A stretch of DNA of 64,000 nucleotides from Streptococcus sp. Marseille-Q5986. Lineage in GTDB: Bacteria; Bacillota; Bacilli; Lactobacillales; Streptococcaceae. The stretch covers positions 1 through 64,000 of the forward strand of contig NZ_CAMPPY010000001.1 in NCBI RefSeq assembly GCF_946902915.1. Reading direction: 5' to 3'. The position numbers and the translations under genes are program-made. Below the pieces are notes generated by a model. That model searched no databases and was not told the origin of the DNA. It was given only the letters and a program-made list of their open reading frames with translations. This document shows positions 20,621-29,767 of this stretch, one piece after another (within the stretch, counting starts at the first letter, position 1; the number at the start of each line of letters is the position of its first letter).

Positions 20621-20649
20621 TTGCAAACGTTTTCTCCTTGTGATATACT
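20621..20649 (+). promoter_or_regulatory. Promoter of the dextrin locus with an overlapping cre/MalR-type operator
   Basis: -35 TTGCAA (20621-20626) and -10 TATACT (20644-20649) are 17 bases apart. TTGCAAACGTTTTCT (20621-20635) fits the cre consensus WTGNAANCGNWNNCW at every fixed position, and a second, inverted half-like element AAAATGTTTGCG lies at 20665-20676. Repression by CcpA is likely; a LacI-family MalR could also use these sites, since MalR operators contain similar CGCAAAC motifs. No regulator gene is present in this locus. Confidence 0.75.
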
Positions 20650-20719
20650 ATTGTCATCTAAAGAAAATGTTTGCGCTACCGCTCAAGCATTTCTAATAAT
20701 AATAGGAGGTCCAATTATT

Positions 20720-21967
20720 ATGAATTGGAAAAAATTAGCTGTCGGCACTCTATCTCTTGCTTCTGTAGCAACTCTTGCTGCATGTGGTAGTTCTTCTAAT
20801 AAAAAAGCTGAGTCAGATTCTAAGACTCTGACAGTTTCTGTTGACAAAGGATACGTTGAGTACATCAAGAGTATCAAAGAAAAATTTGAAAAAGACAATG
20901 GTGTAACCATCAACGTAAAAGAAGAAGGTATGATTGATACTCTAGACAAATTGTCTACTGATGGACCAACTGGTGCAGCTCCGGATGTCTTTATTGCTCC
21001 TTACGACCGCGTTGGGGGACTTGGTAAAGATGGACAAATTGCTGAAGTATCACTCGGCAACAAAGAACAGTTTGATAAAACAACTCAAAATTTGGTAACT
21101 TTAGGCGGTAAAGTATACGGAGCTCCTGCTGTTATTGAGACGCTTGTTCTCTACTATAACAAGGACTTGATTTCTGCAGCGCCCAAAACATTTTCTGAGT
21201 TAGAAACTCTTCAAAAAGATTCAAAATATGCATTTGCAGGTGAAGACGGTAAAGCAACTGGTTTCCTTGCAAAGTGGACTGACTTCTACTTTGCATACGG
21301 ATTGCTAGCCGGTTATGATGGATATGTCTTTGGTAAAGATGGTACAGATCCTAAAGATGTCGGTCTTGGCAACGATGGTGCTATCAAAGGACTTGAATAC
21401 GCTAAAACTTGGTATGATGTGTGGCCTCAAGGTATGCAAGATCCTACCAAGGCAGGGGATTTTATTACTGAACAATTTACAAAAGGCAAAACAGCTGCTA
21501 TTATTGACGGACCTTGGGCAGCTGCTTCATTGAAAGAAGCAGGGGTCAATTATGGTGTAGCAACTATTCCAACACTTCCAAACAACGGTAAATACAAAGC
21601 CTTCGGTGGTGGTAAAGCTTGGGTTGTTTCAAACTACAGCAAAAACATGGAAGTTGCTCAAAAATTCCTTGATTACGTAACAAACAAAGACAATCAAAAA
21701 GCCTTCTACGACAATACTCAAGAAATTCCAGCAAACACACTTGCTCGCACTTATGCTTCAGAAAAAGGAAATGAGTTGACTTCAGCTGTTATCGCACAAT
21801 TTGCTGATGCTCAGCCAATGCCAAACATTCCTGAAATGGCGGAAGTTTGGAACCCTGCAGCTACAATGTTCTTTGATGTAGCTTCAGGTCAGAAAGCTGC
21901 TAAAGACGCTGCTAAGGAAGCAATAAAGGCTATTAAAGAAACGATTGAACAAAAATACGCCGAATAA
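20720..21967 (+). CDS. Maltodextrin/cyclodextrin-binding lipoprotein (MalX-like)
   Basis: This 415-residue protein is a substrate-binding lipoprotein of a carbohydrate ABC transporter. The lipobox is TLAAC (Cys near 23), followed by a Ser/Lys linker and a family 1 solute-binding fold with PDVFIAPYDRVG, GAPAVIETLVLYYN and AAIIDGPWAA, all strongly similar to pneumococcal MalX. I start at 20720 because AGGAGGT lies nine bases upstream and the signal peptide begins there; the open frame upstream overlaps the promoter. It is the first gene of the dextrin locus and, by context, should deliver dextrins or cyclodextrins to the permeases downstream. Confidence 0.92.
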   Translation: MNWKKLAVGTLSLASVATLAACGSSSNKKAESDSKTLTVSVDKGYVEYIKSIKEKFEKDNGVTINVKEEGMIDTLDKLSTDGPTGAAPDVFIAPYDRVGGLGKDGQIAEVSLGNKEQFDKTTQNLVTLGGKVYGAPAVIETLVLYYNKDLISAAPKTFSELETLQKDSKYAFAGEDGKATGFLAKWTDFYFAYGLLAGYDGYVFGKDGTDPKDVGLGNDGAIKGLEYAKTWYDVWPQGMQDPTKAGDFITEQFTKGKTAAIIDGPWAAASLKEAGVNYGVATIPTLPNNGKYKAFGGGKAWVVSNYSKNMEVAQKFLDYVTNKDNQKAFYDNTQEIPANTLARTYASEKGNELTSAVIAQFADAQPMPNIPEMAEVWNPAATMFFDVASGQKAAKDAAKEAIKAIKETIEQKYAE

Positions 21968-22011
21968 GTTCGTAAAGACATCGCACTAGTCAAGTGTTCT
22001 GTATTACCAAC

Positions 22012-22048
22012 AAAAAGCTGATTCAGATATATTTTTGTTCAGCTTTTT
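22012..22048 (+). terminator. Intercistronic terminator after the binding-protein gene
   Basis: AAAAAGCTGA pairs with TCAGCTTTTT across a 17-base loop. Partial termination here would give more binding protein than enzymes and permeases, a usual pattern in such operons. Confidence 0.7.
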
Positions 22049-22111
22049 CTCTTTGCTAAACTACCTTAGTTAGGAGAGAAAAGATTGAACAGTTCCAAAA
22101 GAAAGGCTACT

Positions 22112-23815
22112 ATGAACAAAGCAGGATTTTTGCATATTCCAGACTCTAGATATTGTTTTGCCACTTCCGACAACGAAGTAGTCATTCGTTTACGAGTCGC
22201 TAAAGAAGACAAACATCTTCGTTTTTCTCTCGTTTATGGCAACAAATACCGTTACCATCTTGAACAAGAAGAAAAAAAACTGACACTCAAATACATAGAT
22301 CATCTCCATGCCTATTATGAAGTAAAATTAACCTTGAGAGATTTGCGTTTAGCTTATGTGTTTAAGTTTGAAGAGGATGGAAAAATCTACTATTTTAGCG
22401 AAAGTGGGATCACAGAGACCTATGACTTTGATTATGCCTTTTATGACTTTTTCCAAATGCCTTACATCAATCCAGTCGATGTCCATCGGGTAGTTGATTG
22501 GGCAGATGGTGCCGTCTTTTATCAAATCTTTGTTGACCGCTTTTTCCGTGGCGATATGGAGAAAGACGATACATACATCAACATGGCCTGGACAGCTAAA
22601 CCATTGCCAACTAGTTTGGCTGGGGGGGATTTGGAAGGGATTCGCCAAAAATTATCTTACCTCAAAGAATTAGGGGTTAATACAATTTATTTGACTCCTA
22701 TCTTCCAATCCAACAGTAATCATAAATATGATATCAACGATTACTATAGTGTAGACAAACATTTTGGTAGCAAATTCAGTTTGAGACAACTGATTGACGA
22801 CTTGCATGCCCTAGATATGAAAATTGTTTTAGATGCTGTCTTCAACCATAGTAGTGACTTACTCCCAGAGTTTCAGGACGTCCTTTCTAAAGGGAGGAAA
22901 TCTGTCTATTTTGATTGGTTCATGATTCACGGCGACCACATAGATCAAGAGAATCTCAATTATGAAACCTTTGGAGCAGTGGCACAAATGCCTAAATTGA
23001 ACACTTCTAACCCTGAAGTCCAAGATTACCTACTAGCAATCACGCGCTATTGGACACAAGAATTCCAATTAGATGGATGGCGCCTAGATGTATCGGATGA
23101 AGTCTCACACGATTTTTGGAAACAATTTAGAAAAACTGTCAAAGCAATTAATCCAAATCTCATTATTATTGGTGAAAACTGGCATGATGCGTACCCGTAT
23201 CTACAAGGTGACCAATATGATAGCATTATGAATTATGCATTCACCAAAGCTTGCCTAGATTATTTTGCAAACAACAACTTATCCTCTCAAGGTATGGCGG
23301 AACGACTAAATCACATTCTCATGAGAAATACTGATGCGGTCAATCGTATGAATCTCAATCTCTTAGATTCACATGATACACACCGCTTCTTCACACAAGT
23401 TAACAAATCAGTTGATAAACTGTTGGCTGCTACCGCTCTTCTTTTTACTTTTACAGGCATCCCCTGCCTCTATTACGGTACTGAATTAGGAATGGAAGGG
23501 GGCTATGACCCTGACTGCCGTAGAGGTTTTAATTGGGATGAAACCAGTTGGAACCGCGAACTGTTATCAAAAATGAAGCAGATTATCACCTTAAAACAAA
23601 ATAGCCTTATCCAAATTGGAGACATAGCAATCACTGCTAACAGCAATCTCCTGTCGCTAAAACGGACTTCTAAGGAGCACACCTTAGAACTACTCATAAA
23701 CAATGGAGAGGAAGAGGAGGTCGGGGTATATGCAGAAAATGTGATTGTAGAAAATGGTTTCTCTAATAATAAATTAAAGAAAAATGGTTTCTTAATACAC
23801 TCATCATCTCTCTAG
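22112..23815 (+). CDS. Neopullulanase/cyclomaltodextrinase-type glycoside hydrolase (GH13)
   Basis: The protein has no signal peptide and should hydrolyse imported dextrins or cyclodextrins in the cytoplasm. An N-terminal beta domain (about 1-120) starting MNKAGFLHIPDSRY is typical of the neopullulanase group. The catalytic barrel carries VFYQIFVDRF, DAVFNHS, GWRLDVSDE (nucleophile Asp), IGENWHDA (acid/base Glu) and LLDSHDTHR (third Asp). I chose the ATG at 22112 because it matches where family members begin. A TTG at 22085, eight bases after a good GGAG site, would add nine residues and cannot be excluded. It corresponds in place to amyB of the group A streptococcal dextrin locus. Confidence 0.88.
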   Translation: MNKAGFLHIPDSRYCFATSDNEVVIRLRVAKEDKHLRFSLVYGNKYRYHLEQEEKKLTLKYIDHLHAYYEVKLTLRDLRLAYVFKFEEDGKIYYFSESGITETYDFDYAFYDFFQMPYINPVDVHRVVDWADGAVFYQIFVDRFFRGDMEKDDTYINMAWTAKPLPTSLAGGDLEGIRQKLSYLKELGVNTIYLTPIFQSNSNHKYDINDYYSVDKHFGSKFSLRQLIDDLHALDMKIVLDAVFNHSSDLLPEFQDVLSKGRKSVYFDWFMIHGDHIDQENLNYETFGAVAQMPKLNTSNPEVQDYLLAITRYWTQEFQLDGWRLDVSDEVSHDFWKQFRKTVKAINPNLIIIGENWHDAYPYLQGDQYDSIMNYAFTKACLDYFANNNLSSQGMAERLNHILMRNTDAVNRMNLNLLDSHDTHRFFTQVNKSVDKLLAATALLFTFTGIPCLYYGTELGMEGGYDPDCRRGFNWDETSWNRELLSKMKQIITLKQNSLIQIGDIAITANSNLLSLKRTSKEHTLELLINNGEEEEVGVYAENVIVENGFSNNKLKKNGFLIHSSSL

Positions 23816-23827
23816 GAGAAAACAACT

Positions 23828-25945
23828 ATAAAAAAAAATAAGAGATACATCATTTCTGCTCTAGCAACTATTGCACTATCCACTCTCTTTAGTACTGTAC
23901 AAGCTGATGAAGCAAATGCCGTCACAAATAAAGCAGACTTCTCAACTGATTCTATCTACCAAATTGTCACAGACCGATTTGCTGATGGCGATACTAGTAA
24001 CAATGCACAAGGAGAGTTATTCGATAAGGCTGACCCTCGTAAATATCACGGAGGCGACTGGCAGGGAATTATCTCAAAAATTAAAGATGGCTATTTGACC
24101 AAAATGGGAATTTCAGCAATCTGGATTTCTTCACCTGTAGAAAATATTGAAGTTATTGACCCATCTTCAAAAAGTGCTGCTTATCATGGTTATTGGGCTA
24201 AAGATTTTTTTCGTACAAACCAACACTTTGGTAGCATGGAAGATTTCAAAGAATTAGTGACCGTAGCACATCAAAATGGTATCAAAATTGTCATCGATTT
24301 TGCACCTAACCACACATCAACTGCTGAATATCAAGGGTTCACATTTCCAGAAGATGGAGCTCTTTACCGAGATGGACAATTAATTGGGAAATTTAGTAGC
24401 GACAGCGAAAATATCTTCAATCATGAATCTTGGTCAGACAAACCTGATTTAGAGAATGGCATTTATCACAGCCTCTATGGTCTCGCAGACTTGAATAATC
24501 TCAATCCAACAGTTGATAACTATATGAAGGATGCTATTCAATTGTGGTTAGACATGGGAGTAGATGGTATTCGAGTAGATGCTGTTAAACATATGTCTCT
24601 TGGTTGGCAGAAAAACTGGTTGAGTAGCATCTATGAAAAGCATAATGTGTTTGCTTTTGGTGAATGGTTTGTCGGAGGAACTGACAATGATCCAGCAATG
24701 TCACAGTTTGCTAATACTAGTGGTATGAGTCTACTTGACTTCCGATTTGCAAATGCCGTTCGAAATCTGTATACTAATCTTTCAGCCTCAATGACAGATT
24801 TCTACAACGTCTTAAAAGTAACAGAGAACGATTACGAAGAAGTCAGTGACCAAGTTACCTTCATTGATAATCACGATATGAAGCGTTTTTCAACTATAGT
24901 TAACGGGAATCAAACAGCTGTACATCAGGCTTATGCTCTCTTGCTGACCTCAAGAGGCGTTCCAAATCTTTACTACGGTAGTGAGCAGTACGCACAAGGT
25001 GAGGATGACCCAGCTAATCGCGGAGACATGACTAGCTTTGATCAAAATTCGGTAGCTTACCAAGTCATCAGCAAGTTAGCACCACTCCGCAAGAGCAATC
25101 AAGGTCTGGCTTACGGAAATACGCAAGAACGTTGGATTAACCAAGATGTCCTTGTTTTCGAGAGAAAATTCGGTGACCATGTTGCGTTGGTTGCTGTTAA
25201 TAAAAACCAATCTCGTTCTTACCAAATTACAGGCGCACATACGGATTTACCAGATGGAAAATACTCAGATAAATTGGATGGCATCCTAGGCGGTTCCGAA
25301 TTAGTCGTTTCTTCATCTGGAACTGTTCAAGACTTTGAATTATCTCCTGGTGAAGTTGCTGTCTGGACCTTTGAGGGTAAAGGGCAAGAATTAAACTTAG
25401 CCGATGTAGACACCTCAATGGGCTTACCTGGCAACACAATCGTATTAACAGGACAAGGTTTTGGTACACAAGCTGGAACTGTATCCTTCAACGATACGAA
25501 CGCACAAGTGCTTGAGTGGAACAATACTTTAATCAAAGTGAAAGTTCCTCAACTAACCGCCGGTTCTTATGCTATTTCAGCAACAATTAGTGAAGGTACA
25601 CACAGCAACGCTTTCGCAAACTTTGAAGTGTTGTCTGGCAAACAAGTTCCTGTACGTTTGAAAATCAATAACTTATCAACATCATGGGGAGAACAGCTAT
25701 ATCTAGTCGGAAATGTTCCTGAATTAGGTGGTGGGGATGTCAATAAAGCAATTGGGCCTCTCTTTAACCAAACACAATCAATAGCGAGTTACCCTAACTG
25801 GTTCTACGATGTTAGCCTTCCAAGCAACACAGACATTCAATATCAATTTGTCAAGAAAGATAGCAATGGCAATGTTGCATGGAAAAGCGATTACAACAGC
25901 TTTAAAACAGAAGATAAGGCTACCACCGTTACATTAAAAGAATAA
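23828..25945 (+). CDS. cgt: Secreted cyclodextrin glucanotransferase (GH13) with an apparent ATA start codon
   Basis: The enzyme cyclises or transfers alpha-1,4-glucans from starch outside the cell. Reading from an ATA at 23828 gives 705 residues with a signal peptide (1-26, cut after VQA), a GH13 barrel with D251, E279 and D350, an aligned domain C, an IPT/TIG domain (about 520-603) and a starch-binding CBM20 (about 607-705). Those catalytic positions are all offset by 22 from the mature Bacillus CGTase numbering (229, 257, 328), so the frame is complete. The sequence VDAVKHM and APLRKSNQGLAYG are typical of CGTases rather than simple amylases. GGAG lies about nine bases before the ATA. No ATG or GTG, and no TTG before 24095, occurs in frame; a start at TTG 24095 would remove the signal peptide and about 63 residues of the barrel. 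Confidence 0.85.
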   Translation: MKKNKRYIISALATIALSTLFSTVQADEANAVTNKADFSTDSIYQIVTDRFADGDTSNNAQGELFDKADPRKYHGGDWQGIISKIKDGYLTKMGISAIWISSPVENIEVIDPSSKSAAYHGYWAKDFFRTNQHFGSMEDFKELVTVAHQNGIKIVIDFAPNHTSTAEYQGFTFPEDGALYRDGQLIGKFSSDSENIFNHESWSDKPDLENGIYHSLYGLADLNNLNPTVDNYMKDAIQLWLDMGVDGIRVDAVKHMSLGWQKNWLSSIYEKHNVFAFGEWFVGGTDNDPAMSQFANTSGMSLLDFRFANAVRNLYTNLSASMTDFYNVLKVTENDYEEVSDQVTFIDNHDMKRFSTIVNGNQTAVHQAYALLLTSRGVPNLYYGSEQYAQGEDDPANRGDMTSFDQNSVAYQVISKLAPLRKSNQGLAYGNTQERWINQDVLVFERKFGDHVALVAVNKNQSRSYQITGAHTDLPDGKYSDKLDGILGGSELVVSSSGTVQDFELSPGEVAVWTFEGKGQELNLADVDTSMGLPGNTIVLTGQGFGTQAGTVSFNDTNAQVLEWNNTLIKVKVPQLTAGSYAISATISEGTHSNAFANFEVLSGKQVPVRLKINNLSTSWGEQLYLVGNVPELGGGDVNKAIGPLFNQTQSIASYPNWFYDVSLPSNTDIQYQFVKKDSNGNVAWKSDYNSFKTEDKATTVTLKE

Positions 25946-25971
25946 ATACGTAGTTTCAGAAAGGAGACGCG

Positions 25972-27270
25972 ATGGAACAAAAACAACATAACCCTCGGGT
26001 AGCCATGTGGCTTTCCCTCATTCTAGGACTGGGGCAATTCTATAACAAACAGAAGGCGAAGGGAGCTTTCCTCCTTACTGTCTTCTTTCTTGAATTAATT
26101 GAAATAGTTACCTTTGGTATCCCTGCTATCCAAGGATTAATCACTCTCGGGGATACACCTGTCATTGATCACTCCCTATTCCTATTAATCAAGGGTGCAA
26201 TGCAGCTGATTCTCTTCCTTGTAATGATTATCGTCCATATTATTTGTATGAGGGATGCAAAAAAGACCGCTGAAATGCTCAATCAAGGAATGAAAGTTCC
26301 TATGACAGCCAAGGAAACTCTGCAAACAATTTACGAGAACAGTTTCCCTTATTTATTGACAATTCCTGCTTACTTAGCCATGACATTTGCTATTGTCTTT
26401 CCTGTATTGGTTACAGTCTTTATCGCTTTTACAAACTACGACTTTAGACATATCCCTCCACAAAAATTACTGGATTGGGTTGGCTTCGAAAATTTTGTGA
26501 ATATGGTCGGGCTAAGCACCTTCCGTAGTGCCTTCTCGTCTGTTTTATCTTGGACATTTATTTGGACGTTGGCAGCTTCTACCTTACAAATTGTATTAGG
26601 TGTATTTACTGCTATCATTGCAAATCAGCCATTCATCAAGTTCAAACGTATCTTCGGGGTTATTTTCCTCCTACCTTGGGCTGTGCCTGCCTTTATTTCT
26701 ATTATGAGTTTTGGAAACTTTTTCAATGACTCTATTGGTGCAATGAATGTGCAAGTTTTACCTTTCATTGAGAAAATATTACCATTCCTTGACTTTGGGA
26801 TTGTTCCTTGGAAAACAGATCCTACTTGGACAAAAATAGCTGTTGTAATGGTGCAGGGGTGGCTTGGTTTCCCTTATATCTATATTTTGGTATCTGGTAT
26901 ACTACAATCAATTCCATCTGATTTATATGAAGCAGCTATTATTGATGGTGCTAGCGCTTGGCAAAAATTCTGGAAAATTACACTTCCAATGATTTTAGTT
27001 GTAGCCGCTCCAACCTTTATTTCACAATATACTTTCAACTTTAACAACTTCTCTATCATCTACCTCTTTAATAACGGTGGACCTGGTAGCGTTGGTGGCG
27101 GTGCAGGTTCTACAGATATTTTGATTTCTTGGATTTACAAGTTGACTACTCAGACTTCACCTCAATTTTCAATGGCGTCTGCTGTCACCTTGATTATTTC
27201 ACTGATTGTCATCTCTGTATCCCTCATCACCTTTAAAAAATTCAATGCATTTGATATGGAGGACCGATAA
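25972..27270 (+). CDS. Dextrin ABC transporter permease, MalF/MalC type
   Basis: This 432-residue integral membrane protein has about eight hydrophobic segments and the permease EAA loop EAAIIDGASAWQKFWKITLP, which docks the ATPase. The unusual N-terminal extension with a TM2-like GLGQFYNKQKAKGAFL segment is shared with streptococcal MalF/MalC proteins. An AAAGGAG site precedes the ATG. It overlaps no neighbour and is followed directly by the partner permease with no gap. No ATPase gene is present; in related streptococci the shared ATPase MsmK/MalK serves such systems. Confidence 0.9.
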   Translation: MEQKQHNPRVAMWLSLILGLGQFYNKQKAKGAFLLTVFFLELIEIVTFGIPAIQGLITLGDTPVIDHSLFLLIKGAMQLILFLVMIIVHIICMRDAKKTAEMLNQGMKVPMTAKETLQTIYENSFPYLLTIPAYLAMTFAIVFPVLVTVFIAFTNYDFRHIPPQKLLDWVGFENFVNMVGLSTFRSAFSSVLSWTFIWTLAASTLQIVLGVFTAIIANQPFIKFKRIFGVIFLLPWAVPAFISIMSFGNFFNDSIGAMNVQVLPFIEKILPFLDFGIVPWKTDPTWTKIAVVMVQGWLGFPYIYILVSGILQSIPSDLYEAAIIDGASAWQKFWKITLPMILVVAAPTFISQYTFNFNNFSIIYLFNNGGPGSVGGGAGSTDILISWIYKLTTQTSPQFSMASAVTLIISLIVISVSLITFKKFNAFDMEDR

Positions 27271-28128
27271 ATGACAGGAAAGTTTCAAAAAAGTTCCCTA
27301 AAGCGTAATCGATTTCTCACTCAATTCTTTACCTACGCTTATCTTGTTCTACTGGCAATTATTATCCTGTTTCCAATTTTAGTAACTGTTAGTTCAGCCT
27401 TTCGACCAAGTAATATCACTTCCTTCACTTTCACTCTGGATGGTGACTGGACGGTAGAGAATTTCCGAAGACTGTTTACAGAAACTCTATATGGTCGTTG
27501 GTATATGAACACTTTGATTGTTGCCTTCTTCACGATGCTCATTCAAGTAACTGTTATTACATTAACAGGTTATGCCTACAGTAGATATAACTTTGTCGGC
27601 CGTAAGAAAAGTTTGCTGTTCTTCTTGGTTATTCAAATGGTTCCTACCATGGCTGCTTTGACTGCTTACTTCGTTATGGCATGGCTCTTCAATGCCCTTA
27701 ATCATTACTGGTTCCTAATTCTGATTTACGTAGGCGGTGGTATTCCGATGAATGCTTGGCTCATGAAAGGGTATTTTGACACTGTCCCTTATGATCTTGA
27801 TGAATCTGCCAAACTGGACGGAGCTGGGCATTTCAAGACCTTCTACCAAATCGTCCTCCCACTGGTAAAACCTATGATTGCCGTACAGGCCTTATGGGCA
27901 TTTATGGGACCATTTGGTGATTTCATACTGGCAAAATTCTTACTTCGTTCACAAGAAAATTACACAGTAGCCGTCGGGCTTCAAACGTTTATTATTGATG
28001 CTAAAAATCAAAAAATAACTCTCTTTGCAGCTGGAGCTATCCTAATTGCTGTCCCTATTTCCATCCTATTCTTCTTCCTACAAAAGAACTTTGTATCTGG
28101 ATTAACCAAGGGTGGTACAAAAGGGTAG
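27271..28128 (+). CDS. Dextrin ABC transporter permease, MalG/MalD type
   Basis: The 285-residue inner-membrane protein has six predicted helices and the EAA-loop motif [22 protein letters not shown], given here by its core residues. It starts immediately after the MalF-type stop codon, so translation is probably coupled. Together with the MalF-type partner it forms the membrane channel for the MalX-like binding protein. It is the last gene of the dextrin locus, and about 180 bases of apparently decayed sequence plus a terminator follow. Confidence 0.9.
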   Translation: MTGKFQKSSLKRNRFLTQFFTYAYLVLLAIIILFPILVTVSSAFRPSNITSFTFTLDGDWTVENFRRLFTETLYGRWYMNTLIVAFFTMLIQVTVITLTGYAYSRYNFVGRKKSLLFFLVIQMVPTMAALTAYFVMAWLFNALNHYWFLILIYVGGGIPMNAWLMKGYFDTVPYDLDESAKLDGAGHFKTFYQIVLPLVKPMIAVQALWAFMGPFGDFILAKFLLRSQENYTVAVGLQTFIIDAKNQKITLFAAGAILIAVPISILFFFLQKNFVSGLTKGGTKG

Positions 28129-28335
28129 TTGAAAAGTGCTACAGTATATTTTATAGTAGTGTAGAAGTCAACGCTGACTATACAGAAGATGAAGAGACTG
28201 AGACAAAAGTCTAACCTCAAATATAAAAAGCGAACAAAACGAGTTATCTGACATTCAGAATTCGGCTCTTTGTAAACTGTAGTGGGTTGAAGTCAGCTAA
28301 GATCGAGAAAGGACGAATTTCGTCCTTTCTTTTTT
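28129..28335 (+). repeat. Decayed intergenic repeat with terminator hairpin
   Basis: This stretch has no gene. It contains GGCTCTTTGT followed by AAACTGTAGTGGG (28264-28286), which resembles the ISL3-family end I recall from pneumococcal genomes, and it echoes the motif at 20532. It ends in a terminator: AGAAAGGACGAA and TTCGTCCTTTCT (28306-28330) followed by a T run. It is best read as remnants of an insertion-sequence end carrying a terminator. Confidence 0.5.
28306..28335 (+). terminator. Terminator closing the dextrin locus
   Basis: A 12-base stem built on GAAAGGACGAA (28307-28317) and TTCGTCCTTTC (28319-28329) is followed by six T residues. Confidence 0.8.
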
Positions 28336-28424
28336 GAGTGCCATTCCAATCTTTTTTGCTTAGATTTTTGCTATAATATTACTTATTCACAATTTATTTT
28401 GATTATGAAAAAGTTTGGTGATTA

Positions 28425-29692
28425 ATGTCTCGGCCTGTTGAATTACTAAAGAAACGTTACTTAGAAAAGAAGCCTGATTTATTTGTGGAAATTGAGCTGG
28501 AGTATCCTGTTGTGAATTTAGAGGGCAATGCTACGGATATCGAGGTTGTTAGGGAGCTGTTGCGATATTTACCATCAGTACTGGGCTTTACCATCGAAAA
28601 AGTGGATGATTTTGGAAATCCAATTCAGTTACTTGATCCAGTCAGCCAAGATACGATCTTATTCGAGGTTCTTATACGACAATTGAGATTGCATTCGGAA
28701 AGGCTGAATCTACCCAGGAGGTTGAAGAACGCTTTAACTTCTATATGGCTATGATTCAGAAAAAGTTGGTTGAATCTAATCATGTAATTGTTGGTTCTGG
28801 TATCCATCCATACTGGGAGGAGAACGAGAATCAACCAGTGGCTTCCCCACGCTATCAGATGTTGATGGATTATTTGAATTTGAGTAGAAATATTACTAAG
28901 TCAGATTTACATCATTTCCCTGAATATGCTGCTTTTATCTGTGGGAGTCAGGTTCAGTTGGATGTTTCAAAGTCTAACTACTTACGAGTGATTAATGCTT
29001 TTACCCAAATTGAAGGGGCTAAGGCTTATTTATTTGCAAACTCTGAGTTTACAGGTGAGGATTGGGATACGAAAATTTCAAGGGATATTTTCTGGGAAGA
29101 ATCGATGCATGGTATCTATCCAGAGAACGTCGGTGTCAATGCTAGGCTCTTTGATGATGAAGATGATTTTTTTGACTATCTAGATCATTCTGTAATTTTT
29201 ACTGCGGAACGTGATGGGCAAACCTATTATTTTTATCCGATTCAGGCTAGGGAATATTTGTCTACATCTGAAATCCAAGCATATGCTCTTAATGGGGATG
29301 AGATTCTTATTTACCCTCAAGAGAAGGATTTTGAAACTCATCGTAGTTACCAGTACCAGGACTTGACGACTCGCGGAACGGTTGAGTTTCGTAGTGTGTG
29401 TACTCAACCTCTAGATAGCACCTTCGCTTCAGCAGTTTTTCACTTGGGATTGTTGGTTCATTTAGACAAGTTAGAAGCTTACTTAGAAACAGCACCTTTC
29501 TTTAAAGCATTTGGGAGAAATTATAAGTTTTTAAGACGGCAATTTTCTAAAAAAAATCTTATAGCTGAGGAAAAAACTGCGATTATTGAATTTTCCAAAG
29601 ACTTAGTCCTGCTAGCTGAGGAAGGGCTGAAGATGAGAAATAAGCAAGAAATGAGCTATTTACAGCCTTTGAAAGAAGAATTGGGACTATAA
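28425..29692 (+). pseudogene. Glutamate-cysteine ligase family gene, frameshifted
   Basis: Two overlapping frames together make one GCS2-type glutamate-cysteine ligase-like protein of about 422 residues (N-terminal MSRPVELLKKRYLEKKPD, later FICGSQVQLDVSKSNYLRV and TTRGTVEFRSVCTQP). The frame breaks near 28669-28671: FEV should be followed by SYTTIEIAFGKAES, and adding one T restores it. Single-T loss from a short T tract could be a real mutation, or a sequencing error. If real, the cell would lack this route to gamma-glutamylcysteine. The substrate assignment is from family resemblance only. Confidence 0.85.
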
Positions 29693-29727
29693 TTTCTTTT
29701 ATAAAGGGAGAATTTTCTGAAAAATCA

Positions 29728-29736
29728 TGATATAAT
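29728..29736 (+). promoter_or_regulatory. Extended -10 promoter of thrC
   Basis: TGA plus TATAAT (29731-29736) lies 31 bases before the thrC ATG. No -35 box is clear. Confidence 0.55.
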
Positions 29737-29767
29737 GGAAGAGACTATAGATAAAGGATAGAGAGTA

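Noticed and set aside
20621-20719. N-terminal extension of the MalX-like lipoprotein from TTG
   Set aside because: It overlaps the promoter and cre site, and the ATG at 20720 has a perfect ribosome site followed by a normal lipoprotein signal.
22085-22111. TTG start for the neopullulanase-type gene
   Set aside because: Not fully rejected: it has a good ribosome site, but the family N-terminus fits the ATG at 22112 better.
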